A DNA stretch of 64,000 nucleotides from CAYLHF01 sp964383365. GTDB taxonomy: Bacteria > Bacteroidota > Rhodothermia > Rhodothermales > UBA10348. Location: the NCBI GenBank assembly GCA_964383365.1, contig CAYLHF010000004.1, positions 62,001-126,000 on the forward strand, written 5' to 3'. A program made the translations under genes and the position numbers. This document shows, one piece after another, positions 26,209-35,908 of this stretch. Position 1 is the stretch's first letter. Every line of letters starts with the position of its first letter. The notes under the pieces were generated by a model. That model worked only from the letters and a program-made list of their open reading frames with translations, was not told the origin of the DNA and searched no databases.

Positions 26209-27681
26209 ATGGCTGACGCAATCACCGCTCGCGAACAGGATTATTCGCAGTGGTACCTAGACGTAGTCAAACACGCAAAACTCGCAGATTACTCGCCCGT
26301 TCGGGGCTGCATGATCATTCGACCCAACGGGTACGAACTGTGGGAGAATATGCAGGCCGCGCTCGACGGCATGTTCAAGGCGACGGGTCATCGCAACGCC
26401 TATTTTCCCCTATTCATTCCGCAGTCGTTCCTGGCCCGCGAAGCCGCTCATGTCGAGGGATTCGCCAAAGAGTGTGCCGTCATTACGCACTCCCGGCTGA
26501 AGGTCGATGACGAACAGGGGCTGATCGCAGACCCGGATTCTCAGCTCGAGGAGAATTTGATTGTTCGACCGACGAGCGAGACGATCGTCTGGGATACATA
26601 CAGCAAGTGGATTCAGTCCTGGAGGGATCTTCCGATTCTGATGAATCAATGGAACAACGTGGTTCGGTGGGAAATGAGAACGCGCCTCTTCCTACGGACC
26701 ATGGAATTCCTGTGGCAGGAAGGGCATACGGCCCATGCTACGAAAGACGAGGCGATGGAGGAAACGCTCAAGATCCTCGACATCTATCGGACGTTCGCCG
26801 AAGAGTACATGGCGATACCCGTTATTTGCGGTGTAAAGACGGCGAGTGAACGATTCGCCGGGGCCGATGAAACGTACTGTATCGAGGCGCTCATGCAGGA
26901 CGGAAAAGCTCTCCAGGCTGGCACGTCTCATTTCCTGGGGCAGAACTTTGCCCGCGCCTTCGACTGTACATTTCAGAACAAGGACAATGAACTCGAACAC
27001 GTGTGGGCGACATCGTGGGGCGTCTCTACCCGACTGATCGGTGCGCTTGTCATGGTGCATTCGGATGATCAGGGACTCGTTCTGCCACCACGAATCGCCC
27101 CGACACAGGTCGTACTCGTACCTATCTACCGAAAAGACGAAGATCGGGAGTTGGTGCTTGCCGCCGCCGAAGAAATCCGCACAGACCTCACAGCTGCTGG
27201 AATCCGGATGGAAATCGATGCTCGCGATGGCTTCCGCCCCGGATGGAAATTCAATCAGCACGAAGTAGAGGGTGTCCCGGTGCGACTCGCGCTCGGACCA
27301 AGAGACGTTCAGAATGCGACTGTCGAAGTGGCCCGGCGGGACACTCGGGAGAAGGAAACGGTATCCCGTGATGGCCTGACTGAATACCTTCAGACCACAC
27401 TCGATGCCATCCAGCAGAATCTCTTCGACCGCGCGAAGGCGTTTCAGGAAGACAACACGACATCTGTAGATACCTACGACGCCTTCAAGGACGTGCTCGA
27501 CTCGAAAGGTGGATTCGTCCTGGCGCACTGGGACGGAACGGCCGAGACGGAAGAACGGATCAAGAACGAGACCAAGGCCACCATCCGGTGCGTTCCTCTT
27601 GATCAGGCGGAGGAAGCAGGTACGGATCCCGTCAGTGGAGAGCCATCCCGCGGACGCGTTCTGTTTGCACGCGCCTACTGA
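26209..27681 (+). CDS. proS: Prolyl-tRNA synthetase, archaeal/eukaryotic (type 3) form
   Basis: Class II aminoacyl-tRNA synthetase that charges tRNA-Pro. GCMIIRPNGYELWENMQ is motif 1 and VRPTSETIVWDTYSKWIQSWRDLP the proline pocket. RTRLFLRTMEFLWQEGHTAHA is motif 2, and the C-terminal ATP site is in LVMVHSDDQGLVLPPRIAP. There is no editing (INS) insertion between motifs 2 and 3. The protein ends in a C-terminal Tyr (RVLFARAY), as type 3 enzymes do. Length is 490 aa. The PAP2-like gene starts 3 nt later, so they are co-transcribed. The 275 nt upstream are shared with the divergent lipoprotein gene. Confidence 0.95.
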   Translation: MADAITAREQDYSQWYLDVVKHAKLADYSPVRGCMIIRPNGYELWENMQAALDGMFKATGHRNAYFPLFIPQSFLAREAAHVEGFAKECAVITHSRLKVDDEQGLIADPDSQLEENLIVRPTSETIVWDTYSKWIQSWRDLPILMNQWNNVVRWEMRTRLFLRTMEFLWQEGHTAHATKDEAMEETLKILDIYRTFAEEYMAIPVICGVKTASERFAGADETYCIEALMQDGKALQAGTSHFLGQNFARAFDCTFQNKDNELEHVWATSWGVSTRLIGALVMVHSDDQGLVLPPRIAPTQVVLVPIYRKDEDRELVLAAAEEIRTDLTAAGIRMEIDARDGFRPGWKFNQHEVEGVPVRLALGPRDVQNATVEVARRDTREKETVSRDGLTEYLQTTLDAIQQNLFDRAKAFQEDNTTSVDTYDAFKDVLDSKGGFVLAHWDGTAETEERIKNETKATIRCVPLDQAEEAGTDPVSGEPSRGRVLFARAY

Positions 27682-27684
27682 TCG

Positions 27685-28371
27685 ATGACGCTTCCAGGTT
27701 ATACCGCCCGTCGACCCCGGAAGAGCGTGCCCGATCGGATTGCCGGAGTCCTGACCTACGTTGTCAATCCGCTTATCCTGTTGCCGATCACGATGTTCCT
27801 CCTGGCGGTCCATGATGGTGCCCGACACGGACCGCGCATGTGGATCGTTATGTCGTCGGTGCTCTTTTATTTCATTCTGCCCGTATTCTCGCTTGTTCTA
27901 CTCCGGATTATCGGACGGGTGGAAACGATCGAGGTCCGGGAAAAAAATAATCGTTTCGTACCCCTGGCCATCGGCTTCGGGCTGGCGGTCATCGCCATTC
28001 CGATCGTGCGCGCCGGCGCCGGAGATATGCGTGGGTTGGTGACCGGAATCGGAGCCTGTTTTGCGCTCAACCTGCTTTTTCTCATGCTGATTACACAGCG
28101 CTTCAAGATTTCACTTCACTCGGCCGGAGCTACCTCTTTTACTGTCTTTCTGGGCTGGTTCGCACTATACGTGACTTCTCCTCCCCTGGCATCCTTTTCG
28201 ATCAGCCTGTCCGTCGTCTACGCCACCATGCTACTCACGCCGCTACTCATCTGGGCGCGTATTCAGGTGGGGGCGCATACTCTCGCAGAATCGCTCATAG
28301 GGGCGGCGTTTGGTATCGCGGCTCCGCTGACGGAATTGTACTTTCTTACCGTTCTGGATCTCATTCCGTAA
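27685..28371 (+). CDS. PAP2-like multipass membrane protein, diverged catalytic motifs
   Basis: 228 aa with about six hydrophobic helices. Three blocks align in order with the phosphatidic-acid-phosphatase type 2 motifs: REKNNRFVPL (compare KxxxxxxRP, residues 84-93), KISLHSAGATSF (compare PSGH, near 139-150), and ARIQVGAHTLAESLIGAAFG (compare SRxxxxxHxxxDxxxG, near 192-211). The Asp of the third motif reads Glu and the second motif has HSAG instead of SGH, so activity may be altered or lost. Possible roles are undecaprenyl-phosphate recycling or lipid dephosphorylation. It lies 3 nt after proS. Confidence 0.6.
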   Translation: MTLPGYTARRPRKSVPDRIAGVLTYVVNPLILLPITMFLLAVHDGARHGPRMWIVMSSVLFYFILPVFSLVLLRIIGRVETIEVREKNNRFVPLAIGFGLAVIAIPIVRAGAGDMRGLVTGIGACFALNLLFLMLITQRFKISLHSAGATSFTVFLGWFALYVTSPPLASFSISLSVVYATMLLTPLLIWARIQVGAHTLAESLIGAAFGIAAPLTELYFLTVLDLIP

Positions 28372-28586
28372 TCGTACCGGAAAGCTGTCGTACCGGACGG
28401 CAATCACCCCGGGTTGTAATCGACCCCCGACGGAACGATCGAACGCCAGTCCCGTACGCTCGGGGCGAAACACTTTTTCCCGTCTTACCACAGAGGGCAT
28501 ACTTTATTCTGCAAACGGCTACAGTTTTCCGTCGTAAAACGGACCCTGTTCTACCCTAGCTGAACCAGACTGCTTGAGCCCGCGCT

Positions 28587-31070
28587 ATGCGCAAAGCCCT
28601 CCTATTCGGATCCCTATTTATCGTCAGCCTTACGCCTGCCCTCGGTCAGGACTGGGGCGATGTACGCGGCCTCGTAACTACGGCTGATACGGACGAACCG
28701 ATTCCCGGAGTCACGATTGTTGTCGACGGGACGAATTTCGGGACAGCCTCTAAAGATGACGGCAGATACGATTTGCGCCTCCCGTCCGGAAGGTATCTCC
28801 TCCGCTACTCTGCGATCGGGTTCGAGACCTATCGCGACTCGGTTCATGTACGATCCCGCCAGACGATCACGCTTGATGTATCCCTCAAGACGTCTACGAT
28901 CGAACTCGACGAAGTAACCGTCGAGGAGGAAGCTGCGCGGCAGGCAGGAGTCCACCGGATCGAGGCCGAAACCGTTCGCGATATTCCAACTCCCGTCAAG
29001 GATGCCCTCCGCGCGCTGAAAGTGATGCCGGGCGTTGCAACGAATAACGAGCTCTCCAATCAATATTCAGTCCGGGGAGGTGGCTTCAATGAAAACCTGA
29101 TCTTCGTCAATGGATTCGAGATTTTCCTTCCCTTTCGTCCCAGAAATGGCGAACAGGAGGGTCTGAGTCTATTGAACGCCGAACTGGCCGAACGCGTCAC
29201 GTTCTACACCGGCGGGTTTCCGGCCCGGTACGGCGGAAAACTCTCTTCCGCTGTCGATGTGGAGTACAAACGTCCGCAGGATTCCGGCGCCCCGCTCGAA
29301 GGCTCGGCCTACGCCTCACTCCTCGACTACGGCGTCGCCGCCTCGTCCTCCGCTCTCGGCAGCAAGCTCGGATGGCTCTTCAGTCTCCGACGTGCCCAGC
29401 AGAAACGCTTCTTCCAGTCCCAGGAACTGAAGGGCAACTACCAGCCCGACTATTCTGATTTTCAGGGGATGCTGGCCTACAAATTGGCTCCGGGTCACGA
29501 GGTCGAGGTCCTGGCCATGCTGGCACAACACGACTTCCGGTTGGACCCGAGTTCGCGCAAAACCTTCTTTGGAACCGTCAGCCAGAACGAGGCACAGGCG
29601 CCGTCGAACCTGCAATCCCTCTGGATCCGTTTCAGCCCGGGAAGCAACGAGCGGGATGGCTATCAGACTCAGTTTGGTGGGATTCGGCTTTCGGATCGCC
29701 TCACGGATCGAATCCGAATGGAGCACGATTTTTCCCTGTTCAGAACCGAGGAGACCGAACGCTTTGATTTAAGTGGCCAGGCCCTGCTCTTTCTCGTCGA
29801 TCCCGGCAGCGATAATCCGGACGCAGGAGAAGGCCTGTTTCCGGCAGGTACGTCCAGCCAGGAGGACTTCGCAAATAACGAGGTCGATGTCACGATGTCT
29901 ACGGCTCAGGGCCGGTACTACGCCAATTCAACCCGCCATGCCGCAGAAGCCGGCTGGAGTGTCCGGCGCCTCTCGTTTGACGACCGACTCTCCGAGAAGT
30001 CAGTCATCGTTGGTCGTTCCACTCGTGGTGATGTCGTCCGCATCGTCGCCGACAGCCTGAATGACCAGGCGAATTTCTCCTCCTGGCAGACTGCGTTCTA
30101 TGCCCAGGACGCGATGGACGTACTGTCCTCTCAGCCGGGTCGATTACTCTTCACGGGCGGTCTACGCGCCGATTACTACTCTTTTACGGGGGAATGGACC
30201 GTCTCGCCACGGTTCACGGCCACCTACAAGAAGAGCGATTTAACTACGCTGTTCGGATCCTTTGGCATCTACTACCAGGCACCCAGCTACCGCGAACTCA
30301 GGGGGAAACCCGCCGTCGGAGAAACCATACTGGGCGCCCTGAACCGCGACCTCAAGAGCCAGCGATCCCTTCAGGCGGTCGCCGGTATGGAGTATTTCCT
30401 GCAGGAGAGGCGCTTCTATCTCCGGGGAGAAGCGTTCTATAAGCAAATTTCGAACGTCATCACGTACGACATCGACAATGTTCGAGTCCGGTATTCGGGA
30501 GACAACGACGCCACAAGTGACACGTACGGCTTCGATCTGCAACTTCGTGGCGAGTTCGTGCCGGGCCTCGAAAGCTGGGTGAACTACAGCTATCTCATTG
30601 CCCACGAACGCTTTGACAGCGCCTTCAGAAATGCGTTTAACGCAGGCAACGTCGCCCGCCCTACCGATCAGCGCCACACGGTCTCTATCTTCATCCAGGA
30701 CTACATTCCGTCAGACCCGACATGGAAACTCCACCTGCGGACCCTCTTCGGGAGTGGCCTACCCTACACGCCCCCGGTGCCCGGACCTCAGATCGGTAAC
30801 CTCGTAACACAGGCCCCCGGCCAGCGCTTCTCGGCCCGCTACCCGCGCTATTTTCGGTTTGATATGGGAGCTACCAAACACATCGAAGCCTCCTCGAAAG
30901 GCGCCGAGCGCCCCATCTCGATCGATCTCACAATGGAGATCCTGAATGTCTTCGACATGACCAACACGGTCGCCTACTCGTGGGTCCCCAACGCCGCCGG
31001 CATCTGGACCCGCATCCCGACACGCCTCACCCCGCGAACGGTGAATGTGAGGTTGCGGGTGGGGTTTTGA
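28587..31070 (+). CDS. TonB-dependent receptor with carboxypeptidase-like N-terminal domain
   Basis: 827 aa outer-membrane active-transport receptor. The signal peptide is MRKALLFGSLFIVSLTPALGQ. A carboxypeptidase regulatory-like beta-sandwich spans about 25-105 (VRGLVTTADTDEPIPGVTIVVDG). The plug domain follows, with ALKVMPGVATNNELSNQYSVRGGGFNENLIFVNGFE near 145-180. The rest is a 22-strand barrel ending RTVNVRLRVGF with a C-terminal Phe. No SusD partner gene is adjacent, so the substrate could be a siderophore, a cofactor or a glycan. It has its own 215-nt upstream region, and the TPR-CHAT gene follows after 210 nt in the same direction. Confidence 0.9.
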   Translation: MRKALLFGSLFIVSLTPALGQDWGDVRGLVTTADTDEPIPGVTIVVDGTNFGTASKDDGRYDLRLPSGRYLLRYSAIGFETYRDSVHVRSRQTITLDVSLKTSTIELDEVTVEEEAARQAGVHRIEAETVRDIPTPVKDALRALKVMPGVATNNELSNQYSVRGGGFNENLIFVNGFEIFLPFRPRNGEQEGLSLLNAELAERVTFYTGGFPARYGGKLSSAVDVEYKRPQDSGAPLEGSAYASLLDYGVAASSSALGSKLGWLFSLRRAQQKRFFQSQELKGNYQPDYSDFQGMLAYKLAPGHEVEVLAMLAQHDFRLDPSSRKTFFGTVSQNEAQAPSNLQSLWIRFSPGSNERDGYQTQFGGIRLSDRLTDRIRMEHDFSLFRTEETERFDLSGQALLFLVDPGSDNPDAGEGLFPAGTSSQEDFANNEVDVTMSTAQGRYYANSTRHAAEAGWSVRRLSFDDRLSEKSVIVGRSTRGDVVRIVADSLNDQANFSSWQTAFYAQDAMDVLSSQPGRLLFTGGLRADYYSFTGEWTVSPRFTATYKKSDLTTLFGSFGIYYQAPSYRELRGKPAVGETILGALNRDLKSQRSLQAVAGMEYFLQERRFYLRGEAFYKQISNVITYDIDNVRVRYSGDNDATSDTYGFDLQLRGEFVPGLESWVNYSYLIAHERFDSAFRNAFNAGNVARPTDQRHTVSIFIQDYIPSDPTWKLHLRTLFGSGLPYTPPVPGPQIGNLVTQAPGQRFSARYPRYFRFDMGATKHIEASSKGAERPISIDLTMEILNVFDMTNTVAYSWVPNAAGIWTRIPTRLTPRTVNVRLRVGF

Positions 31071-31280
31071 GTGAACATTCCAACTCACAGGGTCCGAGTT
31101 GCCTTGACGACACCTGTTTGTGAACGTTTTCGTGAGAGACACCGAGTACAGATGTCGTTTTATTTGTACATCCGGGCTGGTTTTAAAAAATAATTAAGTT
31201 TTTTTGCAGAAAACAGGTTACGCTTAGGCCCATTGTGGTTCTATAGACTTACAGCGCGCCCCACCTTACGCTCATAAGTC

Positions 31281-34200
31281 ATGCAAAAATTCCTGATTTA
31301 CGCAGTATTCTCACTCATTCTTTTTATCTCCGGCTGTGCTTCTCGCTCAGGATCAGGAGAAGAATTCACCCTCACGTCCGGTTCACTTGTTTCGCCCGAG
31401 GATCTCTTGGTCCAGGGAGATTCTCTGCTTCGCGATGCCAGGTATGATGAAGCCGAATCCAAGATCTCGACAGCGATCAATGAATTCTCTGAACATCATA
31501 ATTCGTACGGTGAACTCCGGGCACGACTTCTCGGATATCAGGTCGATCGGCAGTTGGGAAACTACGAAAGAGCCCGGGACAGACTCGAACGTGAGTGGCA
31601 GGCAAAACGACAATATTTGTCCAAACACGACTCGTTGAGAGCGGCTTATCTGAGCGAGAGGGGGCGCGTATTCGTCAGGCTGGCCGATTATGCACGTGCA
31701 GACTCCCTGCTTTCCAGTGCCGTAGATCTCGTTCATGGCCTCTCAGACGAACCGCTCTCCTTACTCGGCATGACGTATCAAGCTCTGGGACTTATGTATC
31801 ATTTTCAGGGACGGTATGATCAGGCCCTCGACTTCTATGAAAAAAGCGCAACCGCGCTTGGGTCTGCACACGGAACGTTCTCCTACGAAGCCACCATTCC
31901 ACTGAACAACATCGCAAATATCACGATGAGGAGAGGCGACTATCCCCGAGCGCTTCGCCTTCACGAAAAAATCCTACATATTCGCAAATCTGTCCTGCGT
32001 CGAGATCATCCTGCGATTGCAGCGACATACGGAAATATGGGAAATCTGTACTCTGAAACTGGCGATTTTAATCACGCCATATCTTTACACAATCAAGCTC
32101 GGTACATATGGGAAACCAATTACGGTTCGGTACATCCAGAGCTCGCAGCTACATTTAGCAACCTCGGTGCCACAATGGCCCGCATGGGTCGGTATGGTGA
32201 ATCAAAAAAGATTTTAGAGCGGTCCGTTTCCCTCCGAATCAAGTTACTAGGAGAAGCTCATCCTCGTCTCGCGTATAGTTATGAGACTCTGGGTGTTACC
32301 CTCTTTCACCTTGGAAAGCTTCAGAAAGCAGATAATTATCTTTCGCTAGCGTTGACGATATGGGAAAACCAGCAGGTTAGTGACGTTTCTGCCTATTGGA
32401 TGTGCCTAAGGGATCTCGCGCTCGTTCGGCTAAAGGAAGGCCGACGGACATCTGCTGAACAACNNNNNNNNNNNNNNNNNNNNNNNNNNNNNNNNNNNNN
32501 NNNNNNNNNNNNNNNNNNNNNNNNNNNNNNNNNNNNNNNNNNNNNNNNNNNNNNNNNNNNNNNAGGGATCTCGCGCTCGTTCGGCTAAAGGAAGGCCGAC
32601 GGACATCTGCTGAACAACTGTTGAAGAAAGCGTTGGATTTGAGTAGCACGGCCCACCATCCGCTGGCCGCCTCGATCGCGAATGATCTGGTCGAATTCCT
32701 AATGCAGGACGATTTGCCAGGTGAAAAATTGGTGGCAATACAGGATGCGATCCGGTTGAATTCAGCGTCGGTCATCTCCATTGATCCGACGATCAATCCG
32801 TCCATTCGGGGAGCCCTCAGTGATCCCGAATTACTTCGCAGTCTGTCCCTGAAGGCCAGTACGCTGCTGGCCGCTGCCAGTTCGAATCCACCCGGCATAC
32901 ATGAGTATTCGCTGGCATTGGAAACGCTCGACCGTGGGTCTGAATTAATTGACAAGATGAGGCTCGATCTTATCTCTCAAGGATCGAAGGTAAATCTGGT
33001 TCAAAAGGCGTCAGATCTCTATTCAAAAGCAGTTACAACGTCGCTCTCACTCTATCGAATAACTGGACAGCGACGTTATCTACAATCTGCTTTCCACTAT
33101 GGAGAAGCGCGAAAAAGCAGACTCCTCCTGGATGCGATGGCTGATTCTGACGCGCGAACATTCGCCGGAATTTCCGACTCCCTTCTCGAACACGAACGAT
33201 CGCTTCGTGTCAGTATTTCCTATCTCGAAAGGCGACTGGCAGAGATGAAGATGGCCCCAGTACGTGACAGTTCCCAGTTCATCGAGACCAGGAACCGCTT
33301 GTTCGACTCGAAACAAGCGTACGAGTCCCTGATCCATGTTTTCGAGGTTTCGTATCCGGATTACTATGCGCTCAAGCACAATGAAAAGACCGTCTCCATA
33401 TCGGATCTTCGTACCCACGTACTGGATGATGACACGGCGTTGCTCGAGTATGTCCTCGAACCGGACTCGCTCTACATTTTCACGCTGACGGTGGATTCCC
33501 TGAGCCGAACCGTTGTAGGACTGGATGAGAACATATCAGATACCGTTGACAGTCTGCGCTGGGGAATTCTTCATCGCTACGCCCCCACGTATTCCAGATA
33601 TGCTTACAAGCTGTATCGATCCCTGATTGAACCGGTTGATAGCTTAATCAGGGGTAAGGATTTAGTGGTGGTACCCGAGGGCGTTTTAAATCTGGTTCCA
33701 TTCGAAGCCCTGCTCACACACGCGGTTGCCAGACGCAAATTCAATGCACCGTACGAGAGTTATCCGTACCTCATTCGCACTAGAGCCATCACGTACTCCT
33801 ACTCCGCGACCTTGCTGAATGAGACCACAACGAGGAAGAATGCCACCCCGTCGCGAGAATTTATCGGTTTCGCTCCTGGATTTGGAGACGAGATAACGCT
33901 CAGTTCGGATGTAAAGAAATTTCTCTCCTTGAACGGAACGGATACGACAAGGACGCAACAGATTCTAGATCCTCTGCCCGGCACACAGGACGAAATTGAG
34001 GGCATATATTACGTGCTCAATAAAGAAAAGAACTTCCTCACCCGGACGTTTGATTCAGGTACTAGATTGCTCAAGGGTTGGGATGCAGAAGAATCGGCAC
34101 TCTCCCGGTATCCAGTAGATGAATATCGATACGTGCACTTTGCCACCCATTCGTTCGCGAATTCCAGCGATCCGAGATTATCTGGGATGTTATTGCCGGC

Positions 34201-34561
34201 GCGATCTCCGTCTGAAAAGGGCGACGGTGTACTGCACACGGGTGAGGTATACGGACTTCGTCTCAATGCAGACATGGTCGTTTTGAGTGCATGCGATACC
34301 GGTGTGGGTTCATCTGCGGAGGGATTAATAGGTTTTTCCCGTGGGTTTCTGTACGCCGGTGCCAGAAACCTCGTTGTATCGCTCTGGCCTAGCGACGATG
34401 CCAGCACCAAATTGCTGATGCTTCGTTTCTACAGAAATCTTGCCAACGGTGAATCGATACGGGATGCCCTTCGATTTGCGAAACTGGACTTGATACGGCA
34501 CGGAGGTCAGGTAGCAAAGCCTTTTTACTGGTCCCCGTTCATTGAGATCGGTGGATCTTGA
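31281..34561 (+). CDS. Lipid-anchored TPR-CHAT (caspase-like) protein, interrupted only by an artefactual gap
   Basis: The start gives a lipoprotein signal, MQKFLIYAVFSLILFISGC. Residues 50-380 are tetratricopeptide repeats with the spacing of Kinesin-light-chain-type TPRs (ALDFYEKSATALG, ALRLHEKILHIRK, AISLHNQARYIWE). A helical linker and a C-terminal CHAT protease domain follow. The likely catalytic His is in VHFATHSFANSSDP (about 905) and Cys in VVLSACDTGVG (about 951), with SLWPSDDASTKLLM after. A 100-N run at 32464-32563 has the same 55 bp on both sides. Joining one copy gives one open frame of about 1041 aa. Known CHAT proteins are caspase-like peptidases; the target here is unknown. 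Confidence 0.8.
32409..32618. repeat. 55-bp duplicated contig ends around a 100-N gap
   Basis: 32409-32463 and 32564-32618 are identical, start AGGGATCTCGCG, and abut the N run directly. This is the pattern left when overlapping contig ends are scaffolded instead of merged. It is not a biological repeat. Confidence 0.9.
32464..32563. other. Assembly gap of 100 N (probably zero missing bases)
   Basis: Placeholder N run flanked by identical 55-bp ends. Removing the gap plus one copy restores the TPR-CHAT reading frame. Confidence 0.9.
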
Positions 34562-34566
34562 CAAGA

Positions 34567-35829
34567 TTACAGATGACGCTTTCTGGCGGCAGGCCCCTCC
34601 TTCCCTCCCGCCATCTTATTGGCATCGGGATGTTTGCGGAGCCGGAGCATGCTGATGGTGCCGACGAGAGGACCGAGTGCAAGGACCGCGAAAGCGTATT
34701 CCCATCCGATCCATTCAACCCACGACGGGATCAGTCTCAGGGTAATCATGGAGATCAGAAAACCGATGCTGACCTGGACCTGGAGGGCGGTGCCTACGTA
34801 GCGGGCGTCCGTAAGCTCGGAGACGGCCGTACTGAACTGGGCGCTGTCTGCGACGACGGCGAAGCCCCAAATGAGACATAAGATGGTCAGGAGGACGGGA
34901 GAATGGAAGAAGAGTCCGGCCACCAGGCAGCAGATACCGGATACGATCATGCTGGCGCTGGTGACAATCGAGCGGCCGAAGCGATCCGCCCACTTGCCTG
35001 CCAGGACGCTGCTGAGGCCGCCCGCGAGGAAGATCAGAAATGCGACGAGTCTCGCCGTTGATTCATGGTATCCGGACGCCGTGTAGCTCGCCACGAGCAT
35101 CAGAGGCACCCAGGCCCACATGGCGTAGAGCTCCCACATGTGACCAAAGTAGCCGATATTGGCGAGTCGGGTGGCTTTATCGGTGAGTCCCTCGGCAGCA
35201 TGACGCCAGTTGAACCTGCTCGCCTTCGATACATTGGGACCGGTATGAACCCAGAAATATGACACTATGGCAGCAACGAGGGCCTGTACTGAAGTACCTG
35301 TGAGTACCGATCGCCACGCAGGGAGGCCCCCAGAGGCCTCCGGAGCGAGTGCACTCAGTAAATGTGGCATACCGGAGCCGATGGTGAGCGCTCCCACCAG
35401 AATACCGATGCAGAGCCCCCGGTCCTCTTTGCACCAGCTGGCCATGACTTTCATACCGGGCGGATAGACACCCGCGAGCATGGCCCCCGTCAGGAAGCGA
35501 AGCCCGATTGCCGAGTCCGGTCCGGTGGCAAACAACGGGATCGCGAGGTTGAAGAGTCCCCCCAGAAGCGCGCTCACGGCGATCATGCGGGGAGCATCAT
35601 ATCGGTCGGCGAGATTCAGGACGGCGCTCAGGAATGCCCCGGCCACAAATCCAATCTGAACCGACATGGTCATCCAGGCCTGCTGGCCGGACGTGAGGCT
35701 CCACTCTCGAGTCAGTTCGGGAACGACGGCCGACGCCGAAAACCAGAGAGACATCCCGAGGAGCTCGACGATGGAGAGCAGGATGAGGGTCTGGCGCTTG
35801 CCCGCATTCGGCGGGTGCACGTCTTGCAA
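34567..35829 (-). CDS. Major facilitator superfamily transporter
   Basis: 420 aa with about 12 hydrophobic helices in two halves. LLGMSLWFSASAVVPEL lies in helix 1. The loop 2-3 motif reads LADRYDAPRM (compare GxxxDRxGRR), and its repeat in the second half is LAGKWADRFGRSIV. Helix 4-5 has LTGAMLAGVYPPGMKVMASW. It is an exporter or importer of small molecules, with substrate not readable. It lies about 80 nt downstream of the DUF5117-type metalloprotease in the same direction and ends 5 nt from the convergent TPR-CHAT gene. The last residues are basic (RKRH). Confidence 0.85.
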   Translation of the reverse strand: MQDVHPPNAGKRQTLILLSIVELLGMSLWFSASAVVPELTREWSLTSGQQAWMTMSVQIGFVAGAFLSAVLNLADRYDAPRMIAVSALLGGLFNLAIPLFATGPDSAIGLRFLTGAMLAGVYPPGMKVMASWCKEDRGLCIGILVGALTIGSGMPHLLSALAPEASGGLPAWRSVLTGTSVQALVAAIVSYFWVHTGPNVSKASRFNWRHAAEGLTDKATRLANIGYFGHMWELYAMWAWVPLMLVASYTASGYHESTARLVAFLIFLAGGLSSVLAGKWADRFGRSIVTSASMIVSGICCLVAGLFFHSPVLLTILCLIWGFAVVADSAQFSTAVSELTDARYVGTALQVQVSIGFLISMITLRLIPSWVEWIGWEYAFAVLALGPLVGTISMLRLRKHPDANKMAGGKEGPAARKRHL

Positions 35830-35908
35830 TCCGTCTGACCGGGTCGGCGGGACGTGCCGTCTTGATCCGGCACCTCCCGCGTCCGCGTAAATGCTATGTA
35901 ATCCGGAC

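Noticed and set aside
26692..27828. Long open frame of about 378 codons on the minus strand opposite proS
   Set aside because: It is entirely antisense to proS and the PAP2-like gene, which show clear conserved motifs. It has no recognisable domain.
32464..32563. Frameshift or pseudogene in the TPR-CHAT gene
   Set aside because: The break coincides with a 100-N placeholder flanked by identical 55-bp ends; collapsing it restores one frame.
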